DNA from: Phycisphaerales bacterium UBA2402
Lineage (GTDB): Bacteria; Planctomycetota; Phycisphaerae; Phycisphaerales; UBA1924
DNA: 28,743 bases
Direction of reading: 5' to 3'
Assembly (NCBI GenBank): GCA_002343715.1
Contig: DDSA01000109.1
Location: 1,461 to 30,203, forward strand
Shown in pieces: positions 16,001 through 25,608 of this stretch. A program made the translations under genes and the position numbers. The notes below the pieces were generated by a model. It saw only the letters and a program-made list of their open reading frames with translations. It searched no databases and was not told the origin of the DNA. The stretch's first letter is position 1, and every line of letters starts with the position of its first letter.

Positions 16001-16192
16001 TCATGCTGCTTTCTGAGTTTGACCGGCATCAGTGCCTTTGTCTTGACCCATGGGCGCAGGAACACGGATATTCGTGCCGCAGTTTCGGCATCGAACCGTC
16101 TTTCCTCTGCAGTTCGTAGGCACGAGGAGCACCTTTCTGCATGTGAGGTTCGGGCACATGATGCGGATGCTGGGTGCGAGAGATTCAGCCAT
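16001..16192 (-). CDS. Small zinc-ribbon protein
   Basis: This 63-aa protein carries CPNLTC at 13-18 and CRNC at 35-38, two CxxxxC/CxxC-type knuckles separated by a short strand region, which is the pattern of a zinc-ribbon. The sequence 'IRIMCPNLTCRKVLLVP' followed by 'GKTVRCRNCGTNIRVP' is typical of small zinc-ribbon domains often fused to kinases or membrane proteins in planctomycetes; here it stands alone. The C-terminal 15 residues are polar. ATG 16192 is favoured because GGAGG (16198-16202 on the minus strand) sits 5 bases before it, the clearest ribosome-binding site in the window. It is divergent to purA (181 bases between starts). A nucleic-acid- or protein-binding role is likely but not shown. 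Confidence 0.75.
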   Translation of the reverse strand: MAESLAPSIRIMCPNLTCRKVLLVPTNCRGKTVRCRNCGTNIRVPAPMGQDKGTDAGQTQKAA

Positions 16193-16197
16193 GCGAG

Positions 16198-16202
16198 CCT
16201 CC
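16198..16202 (-). promoter_or_regulatory. Strong Shine-Dalgarno fixing the zinc-ribbon gene start
   Basis: GGAGG with 5 bases to the ATG at 16192. Most genes here lack such a site, so this decides the start of the 63-aa gene. Confidence 0.75.
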
Positions 16203-16253
16203 GAGAAGAGGACTTCATCTTCATCGGCCCGCGAGAGGACCGCATTGAGTTGA

Positions 16254-17729
<1,476 letters not shown>

Positions 17730-17818
17730 TCCGTTCCCCGCCCCTCACGAGCCGATGCGGAAGTCAGGCCTGTTGGTGTGGTGTAACAATAAAGTGCAGC
17801 ACGCGTTGAAGTTGTACC

Positions 17819-19063
17819 ATGGTTCGCATCTTCCGGTTCCTTGTGCTCTTGCTGCTGGCCTTGACCTGTCGGGCCGCTGATCCGACATTCTCCGAGGTGG
17901 TGCAGCGCTCGTTCGCTTCTTGGGATGCCAATGACGACGGTGTGCTGTCACCGGCGGAAATCGATTCGCTGGTCGTCGATCCGACGAGGACAGGGGCCGA
18001 TGCGGCCGGGATCGCGGCGTTGAAACTGGTGGTGCGGGGCGGCAAGGTCACTCTGCCGCCGCTGACGCTCGATTTTCTCATGAAGCCTCCGCCGCGCCGG
18101 GCCGCGCGTGTCGATACCGACGCCGAAGACCGCGAAACACGGGCCGAGCCGCGTTCCGCCTCATCGCAGGATCCGACCGCCGCGATCAATCAGCGGTTTT
18201 CACGCGCGCTGCGCAAGATCAAGTCCGTCCAGCGCGACCTGTTCCTCGATGAGACACCGGATATCGACGCGTGTCGTCAGGGACCGCTGGGGGATTGCTT
18301 TTTCGTCGCGGCTGTCGGGGCCGCCGTGGATCGTGATCCATCATGGGTGATAAGCCTGTTCACACCCGAGGATGCGGGAGCCTATTCGGTCCGGTTCGGT
18401 GATGGACGTTCTGTGAGGATCAGCCCGTTGACCGATGCGGAACTCGGTCTGACGTCTACGACAGGTGATGAAGGGCTCTGGCTCGCCATGCTGGAAAAGG
18501 CGTACGGCTCATTGCGGAACGAAGGCCGCAAGGAGGAGGACCGCACCGAGTCCGTCACGGATGCCATCGCGAGGGGCGGTTCCATCGCCGCCACCATACG
18601 CGCCCTGACCGGGAACACCGTCGAACGCACATCACTGCGCGCCCGCATCGAACGGGCGGAAGCCTCCGGTCAGAGCACAACCCACATCGTTGAAGAAGTC
18701 CGAGCCAAACTCGTTGCGGCCACGCGGAACCGCCGACTCATCGGTCTCGGGTCAGATGCATCGGACAGCGGCAAGCGCCTGCCTCCTGGGGTATCGTCCA
18801 ATCACGCGTATGCCGTGCTGGGGTTCGAGGAATCAATTGATCTCGTCCATGTATGGAATCCTCACGGAAATACCTTCCGCCCGAAGGGAGAGGAGGGCAT
18901 GATTCACGGCTACCCCACCAGGGCGGGTCGATTCGACGTGCCCCTCCTTGAGTTCGTTCGGATCTTCCGTACGATGACGATCGAGACCGACACACCGCTC
19001 GAAACACGCGCCGAAGCGCTCCAGCCCAAGCCCGCGGTGTCGGGCTCTGCATCCGTCGATTAG
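17819..19063 (+). CDS. Secreted calpain-like cysteine protease with EF-hand
   Basis: This 414-aa protein starts with a signal peptide (basic start, 'FLVLLLLALTC', cleavage near residue 19). An EF-hand loop follows at 36-47, D-x-N-x-D-G-x-L-x-x-x-E, a full calcium-binding consensus. The region 60-135 is a charged linker. The catalytic part, about 145-390, has the calpain (peptidase C2) triad: Cys160 in 'QGPLGDCFFVAAVGAAV', His329 in 'NHAYAVLGF' and Asn347 in 'VWNPHGN', plus the calpain hallmark 'LWLAMLEKAYGSL'. It should cleave proteins, perhaps only when calcium is present. The C-terminus is Ala/Pro-rich. ATG 17819 has no clear Shine-Dalgarno. Its stop overlaps that of the convergent TIM-barrel gene (TTAG 19060-19063). 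Calpains in bacteria are known but sparse; an N-terminal EF-hand with export signal is unusual. Confidence 0.88.
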   Translation: MVRIFRFLVLLLLALTCRAADPTFSEVVQRSFASWDANDDGVLSPAEIDSLVVDPTRTGADAAGIAALKLVVRGGKVTLPPLTLDFLMKPPPRRAARVDTDAEDRETRAEPRSASSQDPTAAINQRFSRALRKIKSVQRDLFLDETPDIDACRQGPLGDCFFVAAVGAAVDRDPSWVISLFTPEDAGAYSVRFGDGRSVRISPLTDAELGLTSTTGDEGLWLAMLEKAYGSLRNEGRKEEDRTESVTDAIARGGSIAATIRALTGNTVERTSLRARIERAEASGQSTTHIVEEVRAKLVAATRNRRLIGLGSDASDSGKRLPPGVSSNHAYAVLGFEESIDLVHVWNPHGNTFRPKGEEGMIHGYPTRAGRFDVPLLEFVRIFRTMTIETDTPLETRAEALQPKPAVSGSASVD

Positions 19064-19803
19064 CCACGGAGCCCTGCCGCTGCTGCTTGCTCGGCATCTG
19101 CCAGCCCGCGCAGGTCAACGATGACGGATCTCCTGTACCCCTTGGTCACAAGCGATGCCTCGTACGCGAGCGGATCAAGCCTCCCGGCCCCGAGAGGACA
19201 ACGACCCACGGCACCCGCATCGGACAGTCTTGCAGAAAAAGGCGGTTCGGGCAGTTTGGATACCGCAACAACCGGGTCTGCTCCCGCCATCAGAGCCGCC
19301 GCGGCGTCAAGCCCGGCACCGATCGGCCCTTCATGTGCTCTCGGCGGCCACGCGTGGTCGGCGATACAGGCTCCGAAACGCTCGCACGCCGCGTTCAGGC
19401 TGATCCGAACACCCGGCGCCGGCTCCGACGGCAGCGTGAGGCTCACGATGCCCGGGGTACAGCCCCCGAGCAGAGACAGTTCTGCCGCTAGTTCGACCGC
19501 TTGCACGGTCGCCAGGACTGCCCTGTCCACATGCGACGGATCGGAGAAATGAGAGACCGGAATCCATAGATCGATCCCCGAGCATTCCAGTTGCATCCGT
19601 CGAAGCACCGCCGCCAGGTCTCGGCGGGCCGAGCGGTCCAACTCTCTCGCTCGTACTCCCGCCGCCGTGCCGTCGAGCTGCACCGATCTGTAACCCAACC
19701 GCGCGGCCCACTCGATCGCGGCTCGTGGCGATCCTCCCCACGGCACGTGGAGGTGCTGCGGCAGGCCGGCGAGAGAGAGGCTTCGGACGGGTTCCTCCAG
19801 CAT
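19060..19803 (-). CDS. TIM-barrel sugar isomerase/epimerase-like protein
   Basis: The product is 247 aa from ATG 19803 (an ATG at 19836 would overlap the divergent gene). The pattern of alternating strands and helices, starting 'LSLAGLPQHLHV' and continuing 'AIEWAARLGYRSVQLDG', 'LECSGIDLWIP', is that of the AP-endonuclease-2 / sugar phosphate isomerase TIM barrel. Members usually use divalent metal with His, Glu and Asp ligands; few of these are clear here ('SGIDLWIPVSHF' offers a plausible His), so the protein may be a divergent or inactive member. The C-terminus is Ala-rich. It converges on the calpain-like gene with overlapping stops and is divergent from the four-helix membrane protein gene, 31 bases between starts. 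Confidence 0.6.
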   Translation of the reverse strand: MLEEPVRSLSLAGLPQHLHVPWGGSPRAAIEWAARLGYRSVQLDGTAAGVRARELDRSARRDLAAVLRRMQLECSGIDLWIPVSHFSDPSHVDRAVLATVQAVELAAELSLLGGCTPGIVSLTLPSEPAPGVRISLNAACERFGACIADHAWPPRAHEGPIGAGLDAAAALMAGADPVVAVSKLPEPPFSARLSDAGAVGRCPLGAGRLDPLAYEASLVTKGYRRSVIVDLRGLADAEQAAAAGLRG

Positions 19804-19834
19804 AACTCGGCTTGTAGAGTACGTACGCTTGACC

Positions 19835-20392
19835 ATGGGTCGGCGCGCAATTGTCGCTGAAATCATTGGCCTTGCGGCGGCGTCCCTCTGGTGCGGACTT
19901 CTCCTTACCTGCGGGTTCGTCGCGGCCCTGATCTTCCCGACAATGAAATCACTCTCGCCTCAACTCCCGGGATTCGCGCTCTATGACGGCGATCACTGGC
20001 GTATCGCAGCGGGCCAGTTCGCGGCGCCCATGTTCGGTCTTCTTGCCTGGATCCAGTCACTTCTCGCCCTCGTGATTTTTATGTCGTGCCGAATCGCGGG
20101 CCGTCGAGGCATGACCGCGCATCTGCCTTCCGCGGCTTTCATGTCCGCTCTACTGTCGGGCATTCTGGTGTATCGGCCCATGATGAACTTGATCGCCGGC
20201 CAGTGGGCCGCCGCCGCGGAAGGGCACTCGGCTCGGGCCGCCGCGTCGGCTCTGCAGTTCGCCGCGATGCACCGCTGGGCATCGGTATCGATATCGATCA
20301 CGTTGATCCTCGCTGTCGCCTCCGCCGCGGCGTGCGCCGCCGCGTTACTCAGAGCACAGCCGATCGCACCTGCCGCCGCAGCATGGCGATAA
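19835..20392 (+). CDS. Four-helix membrane protein of unknown function
   Basis: This 185-aa protein has four predicted transmembrane helices, at about 7-32, 55-80, 98-115 and 150-178, with the motif 'GDHWRIAAGQFAAPMFG' between the first two. The layout, 'FPTMKSLSPQLPGF' followed by an amphipathic GDHW loop, resembles DUF4149-like small membrane proteins, but I do not claim a family. ATG 19835 is used; a TTG at 19829 is in frame. It starts 31 bases from the divergent TIM-barrel gene. Its last 44 bases overlap the convergent FecCD permease gene (20349-20392), which is a larger overlap than elsewhere in the window. Confidence 0.65.
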   Translation: MGRRAIVAEIIGLAAASLWCGLLLTCGFVAALIFPTMKSLSPQLPGFALYDGDHWRIAAGQFAAPMFGLLAWIQSLLALVIFMSCRIAGRRGMTAHLPSAAFMSALLSGILVYRPMMNLIAGQWAAAAEGHSARAAASALQFAAMHRWASVSISITLILAVASAAACAAALLRAQPIAPAAAAWR

Positions 20393-21329
20393 AGACCGGC
20401 CCACCGATAATCGCGGTCACGACACCGATGGGCAGACGGCCGGTGGGAAGATCCACAGCACGGACGATGGCGCTGGCGCCGATGACCAACGCGGCACCAG
20501 CCAGTGCCGAACCCAGCACCAGCACACGGTGCCCGGGCCCCGCCATGAGCCGTACGACATGGGGACAGATAAGGCCCACAAAACCGATCGGCCCCGCCAG
20601 CACGACACTCGTGGCCGTCAGGATGCCCGACAGAACGAAGAGCAGCCGCCGCAGCGCACCCAGAGGCACCCCCACACTGACAGCCTCATCGTCCGTCAAT
20701 GAAGCGGCATCCATCGAGCGGCCCGCGGACATTCCCACCACGATGCCGAGTATCGTGACGGTGCCGGCGAGGATGAACTCCGACGGAGTGATGTCTTCTC
20801 GCAGTGCGCCCCGCAGCATCCGATCCGCGATTCCCGATTCCGAGAAGGGCAGGAGATGCCGCACGAGCATCGTGCCCGCGCTGCAGATGATGCTGATCAC
20901 CACGCCGTTGAGAACCAGCAGGAGCGGGTCAAGAACGCCCTGTTTCCGGCTGAGGATATAGGTCAATGCGAGCGCCCCCATGGCTCCCAGCAACGCCGCG
21001 GCGGTCGTCGAGATCGCGCCCAGGCCCGAGGCGGTCGCCACTCCCGCGCTGATGAGGCCGAGTTTCACCACGATCATGACGGCGAACCCCGATCCGCTCG
21101 CCAGCCCGAGCAGATCGGGCGAAGCCAACGGATTGCGCAAGAGCGATTGGAGAAAAACGCCCGCCACGGCGAGAGATGCGCCGACCAGCGCGCCGCCCGC
21201 AAGATTGGCCGCACGCACGCGCAGCACAGGACCGTGCCACTCTCCCCCGCCGAGGGAGAGGCGCAGCACCGAGACCCCGGCCAGCAGGGCCAGCAAGACG
21301 GCCAAAGTCAGAGTGACACGTAGTTTCAT
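20349..21329 (-). CDS. FecCD-family iron/cobalamin ABC transporter permease
   Basis: The 326-aa protein has about nine to ten hydrophobic helices and the FecCD/BtuC signature: 'ANLAGGALVGASLAVAGVF' at the N-terminal part and 'VLAGPIGFVGLICPHVVR' in the second half, the stretch contacting the ATPase. Such permeases form homodimers or heterodimers that import iron-siderophore complexes, heme or vitamin B12 across the inner membrane. ATG 21329 fits the first helix; nine more codons upstream are possible. No ATP-binding protein, substrate-binding protein or outer-membrane receptor occurs next to it, and both neighbours face other ways, so it is an orphan here. Confidence 0.88.
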   Translation of the reverse strand: MKLRVTLTLAVLLALLAGVSVLRLSLGGGEWHGPVLRVRAANLAGGALVGASLAVAGVFLQSLLRNPLASPDLLGLASGSGFAVMIVVKLGLISAGVATASGLGAISTTAAALLGAMGALALTYILSRKQGVLDPLLLVLNGVVISIICSAGTMLVRHLLPFSESGIADRMLRGALREDITPSEFILAGTVTILGIVVGMSAGRSMDAASLTDDEAVSVGVPLGALRRLLFVLSGILTATSVVLAGPIGFVGLICPHVVRLMAGPGHRVLVLGSALAGAALVIGASAIVRAVDLPTGRLPIGVVTAIIGGPVFIAMLRRQVRSAVL

Positions 21330-21410
21330 TCGATCGTGACGCGTCCGCAGGGCCAAGGAACGGGAGCGTAGCGCCGGGCCGCTCGGGTGGTCCTCCTACG
21401 GTTGAGGTCA

Positions 21411-22532
21411 GTGGCGAAAATCAAACACCTCCATCCGCTCCTCGAGCACCCGATCGCCGCCGCGATCCGTGGAGCGACTTCCGCTCCGCTGGTGTGCGGT
21501 CTCGATGCGTCCATGAGCATCGCGCGCGCGCTGGGCAGGTGCTATCCGTTGGTTGGTCGCTCGCGTGTTCGCCGCGCCGCGGAGAACCTTGCCCAGGCAT
21601 TCCCCGACATGGAGGAGGCCGACCGCTGGGAGATCGCCGTACGGAGTTACGAACACCTCTTCCAGCTGGGTGTCGAAATACTCTTTGCACCCCGCCTGAT
21701 CACCCAGGAGGGTTTTACTCGCCATCTGGTATTGTCCCGCATCGAGCCGGTGTTGTACGAACTTCTGAAACAGGGTCCGACCATTATGGTCACGGCCCAC
21801 TGCGGCAACTGGGAACTGATCGGGTACGCCATTTCTCTGATCGGTTTCCCGATGCACGCGGTCTATCGACCGCTCGACCTGCGACCGCTCAACGAGTGGC
21901 TCTACGACACCCGCGCCCGCCGTGGTCTGACGCTCGTGAGCAAGTTCGGCGCGGTCCGAACACTGCCGCCGATTCTCACCCGGGGAGAGCCGGTGGGGAT
22001 TGTTGCGGATCAGAGCGGGGGAGACCGCGGCCTGTACGTGCCGTTCTTCGGTCGTCTGACGAGCACGTACAAATCCATCGGATTGTTGGCCATGCGCACG
22101 GGTGCTCGCGTGCTGTGCGGATTTGCCCGCCGAATGTCTCCGACTGAGTCGATTCCTGATGGTCCGTGGCGGCAGAGCGGCGGTGGGGGGGAGCAGTTCA
22201 AACATGATCTGGGCGGAGTTCCCCGGATGCGTTACTCTCTTGAACTCGTCGATCATTTCGGACCCGAAGACTGGGAACAGCAGCCGGATCCGCTCTACTA
22301 CCTCACCGCGCGGTACCGTCTCGCGATCGAGGGGATGATCCGCCGCGCCCCCGAACAGTACCTGTGGATGCACCGGATCTGGCGAGCACGCCCGGCTCAT
22401 GAGCGGAACAACAAGCCCTTCCCGAAGAATCTGGTGGAGAAACTCCGTGCGCTTCCGTGGATGACTCCCGACAGCCTCAACGCCATCGTGGAGAGAAGCG
22501 AACGCGACCGCCGCGAACTGGCCGCGTTGTGA
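21411..22532 (+). CDS. LpxL/HtrB-like lysophospholipid acyltransferase
   Basis: The product is about 373 aa. 'TAHCGNWELIGY' supplies the HX4E/D catalytic motif (His-Cys-Gly-Asn-Trp-Glu) of LpxL/HtrB and related acyltransferases. It is followed by 'ADQSGGDRGLYVPFFGR', the usual second conserved block, and by 'PEQYLWMHRIWRARP' near the end, the third. The family moves acyl chains from acyl-ACP to lipid A precursors or other membrane lipids on the inner membrane. Whether the host makes lipid A is not clear from this window. The start is uncertain: GTG 21411 follows GAGG by three bases, while GTG 21387 lacks a site. It diverges from the FecCD gene. Confidence 0.87.
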   Translation: MAKIKHLHPLLEHPIAAAIRGATSAPLVCGLDASMSIARALGRCYPLVGRSRVRRAAENLAQAFPDMEEADRWEIAVRSYEHLFQLGVEILFAPRLITQEGFTRHLVLSRIEPVLYELLKQGPTIMVTAHCGNWELIGYAISLIGFPMHAVYRPLDLRPLNEWLYDTRARRGLTLVSKFGAVRTLPPILTRGEPVGIVADQSGGDRGLYVPFFGRLTSTYKSIGLLAMRTGARVLCGFARRMSPTESIPDGPWRQSGGGGEQFKHDLGGVPRMRYSLELVDHFGPEDWEQQPDPLYYLTARYRLAIEGMIRRAPEQYLWMHRIWRARPAHERNNKPFPKNLVEKLRALPWMTPDSLNAIVERSERDRRELAAL

Positions 22533-23281
22533 CCGAGCAGGAGTTCGATCCCATGTCCGGCCATCGTCGGTGAGTCAGGCGATGTCGCGCGGACGGGGCG
22601 TGATCCGAAGGTCAGGTCGAGAGGCGTGGACATCGCCGGCTTCGCGCGGGGCCGGGTGGTTGTTCGCGTCAGGGAGTTGGGCCAATCAGAATCAGGGCGC
22701 CTTGGTCGGTTGCGCGAATGTGGCGACCGGGCGCATCGACAGGCGGGGCCACGATGCGAGCCGAGCCGACCTGTTGCCCGGCATCGCCTCGACAACCACC
22801 GACCGAGCGGCGTAGTAGCGTTCTCTCGGGCCCGGATCAACAGAGCACCCCAGTGGGCAGGTGGCCATCGCGGCCAGCACCAGAGAAGCAACCAGGCATG
22901 GGCGGACACTGTGAGATCGTCGCGAGGCTTCCGACGGGGCTAACCCGGCTTCCCAAACACGTGTGCAATCACCGTGCGATTCAGGGACCCTGCCGGCCGC
23001 CACAACCTCCTGATCTCGCTGCGTCTTCACCTCGATCAACTCGAATGCCTGCAATGTATCCGACCGAAAACGAAGTGTCATGGAATGTACTCCCGGCCCG
23101 CTCCGCGGCCCGACTCCCACGCGGATGGGGTATCGACAGATAGCCATTTCCAGGCTTCGTGGTTCAGGGGTTCCGTGCGAATACGACCCGCCGCGTATCG
23201 GTCGCACGCTCTGGATCGAATATGCAGTCCGTCGCACGATAACCCGCCTCCGTGCGATAACCGCTGAGCGTAACATTGCGG
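22533..23281. other. Degenerate stretch without a confident gene
   Basis: No frame has sustained coding bias through these 749 bases. A minus-strand reading from ATG 23081 to a stop at 22692 (129 codons) has a lipoprotein-like stretch 'CLVASLVLAAMATCPLGC' and, between about 22981 and 23080, low GC at second codon positions and high GC at third positions, as in real genes; outside that bias is lost. Another minus frame ends in TGA overlapping that ATG (23078-23081). This looks like decayed gene remains or a very short lipoprotein gene, and I do not annotate a CDS. Confidence 0.4.
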
Positions 23282-24139
23282 ATGAAGCCGGCCTTCAGCA
23301 CCGTTGCCTGCCCTGATTGGACACTCTCGAAACTGGCGACCCGCGCCGTGGCGTGGGGATTCACCGGATGTGAACTCCGCACGTTCGGGTATGCGTCGCG
23401 CGAGTTCGCGTGCGATCCCGCCCTGACTGCACCGGCGAAGCTCCGGGGAATGCTGGATCGGAGCGGACTGTCGATCTGCTCGCTGGCCACCGGAATTCGC
23501 TACGATGATCCCATCACGCCGCCCCTGCTGGGTTTTCTGCTCGATCACGAGTCGATGATCCGCGAGACGCAGCACTGCATCGACCTGGCCGTGCAGTTGG
23601 AGGCCCCGTTTGTCCGAGTCTTCGGGTTCGAGATCGTCGGTCACGAACCGCGCCCCAAAGCCGTCGCGCGCATCGTTGAACGACTTTTGAAGTGCCTGGA
23701 TTACTGCCGCAACAGCGGTGTGCGCATCCTGTTGGAGAATGGGGGATCGTTCTCCACCGCGGTGGATCTGGCCGAGATCATGGACAAGGCCGACCATCCA
23801 TTGCTGTGCGCTTCGTACTCCGTGCCGGTTGCCATCGCAGCGGGCGAGAAGCCGGAGAACGGCGTGAACGTGCTGGGAGAGCGGCTGGCGTGCGTCAAAC
23901 TCAAGGACATGCAGCAAGGCAGGCCGTGCGCGCTGGGTGAGGGCGATGTCCCCTGCCGTGCGGCGGTCGAAAGTCTCGGGCGTGCCGGGTACGGCGGCTG
24001 GGTGGTGTACGAGTTTGACCGTGCCTGGCTCGGCGCGAGCGATGTGGACGTCGATACCGTCATGGCCGCATCGGCCCGAACCCTCTATCGCTGGATCGAC
24101 GGTCAGGTTCCATCGCCGCGGCATCCGGTGGTCGCGTAA
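23282..24139 (+). CDS. TIM-barrel sugar phosphate isomerase/epimerase-like protein
   Basis: This 285-aa protein is an AP-endonuclease-2 / sugar isomerase TIM barrel. It begins 'KPAFSTVACPDWTLSKL', has 'GCELRTFG' (strand two with Glu), 'FVRVFGFE', 'RILLENGGSFSTAVDL' carrying the metal-ligand type Glu and a later 'VKLKDMQQG' with 'GEGDVPCRAAVESL' and 'GYGGWVVYEFDRAW', the usual Gly-rich GEG and closing Glu. These fit a divalent-metal isomerase or epimerase; the substrate is unknown. ATG 23282 is preferred over a TTG two codons earlier. It is followed after 14 bases by queG and is likely co-transcribed, though no functional link is evident. Confidence 0.82.
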   Translation: MKPAFSTVACPDWTLSKLATRAVAWGFTGCELRTFGYASREFACDPALTAPAKLRGMLDRSGLSICSLATGIRYDDPITPPLLGFLLDHESMIRETQHCIDLAVQLEAPFVRVFGFEIVGHEPRPKAVARIVERLLKCLDYCRNSGVRILLENGGSFSTAVDLAEIMDKADHPLLCASYSVPVAIAAGEKPENGVNVLGERLACVKLKDMQQGRPCALGEGDVPCRAAVESLGRAGYGGWVVYEFDRAWLGASDVDVDTVMAASARTLYRWIDGQVPSPRHPVVA

Positions 24140-24153
24140 CAGATGGGTATCAG

Positions 24154-25230
24154 GTGGCCGCATCACTCGCTGAGTCCATCGTCGAACGATGCCTGCTGGC
24201 GGGGTTCGCCGCGGCGGGGGTGGCCCCGGCGGCGGCGTCGAAGTGGGGAGAGGCGATGCGGGCCTGGCTCGCCGCAGGTTCGCACGGGGCGATGGAGTAC
24301 ATGTCCCGTGACTTGGAAGTTCGGCTCGACCCGCGCCGTGTGCTGGATGGAACCCGCGCGTTCCTTGTCGTGGCGGACTTGTACGCGTCGCGTGCCGGCA
24401 CTCTGGCGAGTAACGCTCCGGAGTCCGGCACAAGCGCGCGGGGCCGCATCGCGCGGTACGCGCAGGGCAGGAACTACCACGACGTGATGAAGCGTCGGTT
24501 GCACGCGCTCGCCGATGCGCTGCGGATCGAACACCCAGGATCTGAGTTTCGTACCTGCGTCGACACCGCGCCGATACTGGAACGGGAGTTGGCCGTGGCC
24601 GCCGGTATCGGCTGGCAAGCCAAGAACACGATGGTCATTCATCCGCGACTGGGCAGTTATGTATTGCTCGGGGTCGTCGCGACGACCCTGCCCCTGACAA
24701 CGCCCGCGGAACAGTGGACCGCCACGGACCACTGCGGCACGTGCACACGCTGCATCGAAGCATGCCCGACTGGCGCGATCACACCCTACCGGGTCGAGGC
24801 CTCTCGATGCGTTTCCTACCTCACCATCGAACACCGCGATGTCATCCCGGTCGAGTTGCACGGTGAGATGGGGGACTGGATCTACGGCTGCGATGTCTGC
24901 CAGGAAGTCTGTCCGCACAACTCGCCCAGGGACGACGGCGGAGTGCCGTACCCGGCGTATTCGCCCCGCGCTGCCGGGCTTGAGCTACTCGACGTGCTGA
25001 ACTGGGATCGCGCTGCTCGTGAGCAGGCTTTCAGGACCTCACCCATGAAACGGGCCGGATTGGCTGTGATGAAGCGCAACGCGTTGATTGTTGCGGGCAA
25101 CGTGCTTCGTGATCGAAGTGATGCCGCACTCCTCGCGCGCGTCAAGGCTGTTGCCGCGGACAACAGCGAATCCGATGTGGTCAGGCGAACTGCACGGGAA
25201 GTTCTTCAACAACTCGACGATCGGAGTTGA
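24154..25230 (+). CDS. queG: Epoxyqueuosine reductase
   Basis: The 358-aa enzyme reduces epoxyqueuosine to queuosine in tRNA, the final step of that modification, using a cobalamin cofactor. Visible features are the catalytic-type Asp in 'VDTAPILEREL' (Asp137), 'GIGWQAKNTMVIHPRLGSY' of the cobalamin-binding domain, and two [4Fe-4S] clusters: 'CGTCTRCIEACPTGAI' (Cys194, 197, 200, 204) and 'GCDVCQEVCPHN' (Cys246, 249, 253), plus Cys219. HEAT-like helices follow at the end ('RNALIVAGNVL'). Length is normal for QueG (about 350-380). GTG 24154 starts the frame with no strong Shine-Dalgarno. It is convergent to the small membrane zinc-ribbon gene. Confidence 0.95.
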   Translation: MAASLAESIVERCLLAGFAAAGVAPAAASKWGEAMRAWLAAGSHGAMEYMSRDLEVRLDPRRVLDGTRAFLVVADLYASRAGTLASNAPESGTSARGRIARYAQGRNYHDVMKRRLHALADALRIEHPGSEFRTCVDTAPILERELAVAAGIGWQAKNTMVIHPRLGSYVLLGVVATTLPLTTPAEQWTATDHCGTCTRCIEACPTGAITPYRVEASRCVSYLTIEHRDVIPVELHGEMGDWIYGCDVCQEVCPHNSPRDDGGVPYPAYSPRAAGLELLDVLNWDRAAREQAFRTSPMKRAGLAVMKRNALIVAGNVLRDRSDAALLARVKAVAADNSESDVVRRTAREVLQQLDDRS

Positions 25231-25298
25231 GCGGGCTTTGTCTCATTGAGCCGCGTCGCGGTTGAACTACCCGTGTGGTGACGGCGGCCGCCGCAGCG

Positions 25299-25589
25299 TC
25301 AGGCCCGTTCGGTCCGGTCGAACGGCTCGTTGAGACCGCCGCACTCCCGGCAGATCATCCCGTAAGCACCGCCCGGCAGCCCCTTCAAACTCGCGCCGCA
25401 GGACAGGCACGCAGGAGCGACGATCCGCGGTGCGATGCTGCTCTTCCACACCAGGGCCATGGCGGCGACGGTCACGCCGATGACCGGCCAAGCGGGGGCC
25501 GCGGCGAGGGACACCAGCGCAAAGACGGTGAGCGCAGCCCCGAGAAGCAAGGCGAGTACGCGAAGCCAGGTTTTGTGCAGCCAAGTCAC
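25299..25589 (-). CDS. Small membrane-anchored zinc-ribbon protein
   Basis: This 96-aa protein, from GTG 25589, has two predicted transmembrane helices at about 9-30 and 33-49, then a C-terminal zinc ribbon with Cys61-x-x-Cys64 ('CLSC') and Cys80-x-x-Cys83 ('CREC'), ending in a charged stretch. The ribbon would face the cytoplasm if the short hairpin has the usual orientation. I do not recognise a family with a known role. It lies 19 bases after the fabH stop on the same strand, so it probably ends the rpmF-plsX-fabH transcript. A longer reading back into fabH is less likely, since the helices begin shortly after this GTG. Confidence 0.6.
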   Translation of the reverse strand: MTWLHKTWLRVLALLLGAALTVFALVSLAAAPAWPVIGVTVAAMALVWKSSIAPRIVAPACLSCGASLKGLPGGAYGMICRECGGLNEPFDRTERA

Positions 25590-25608
25590 CGAATGTGCCC
25601 CGAATCGC

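Noticed and set aside
23078..24433. 451-codon minus-strand reading opposite the second TIM-barrel gene
   Set aside because: The plus strand carries the TIM-barrel motifs; only its last 30 or so codons fall outside and were noted in the degenerate stretch.
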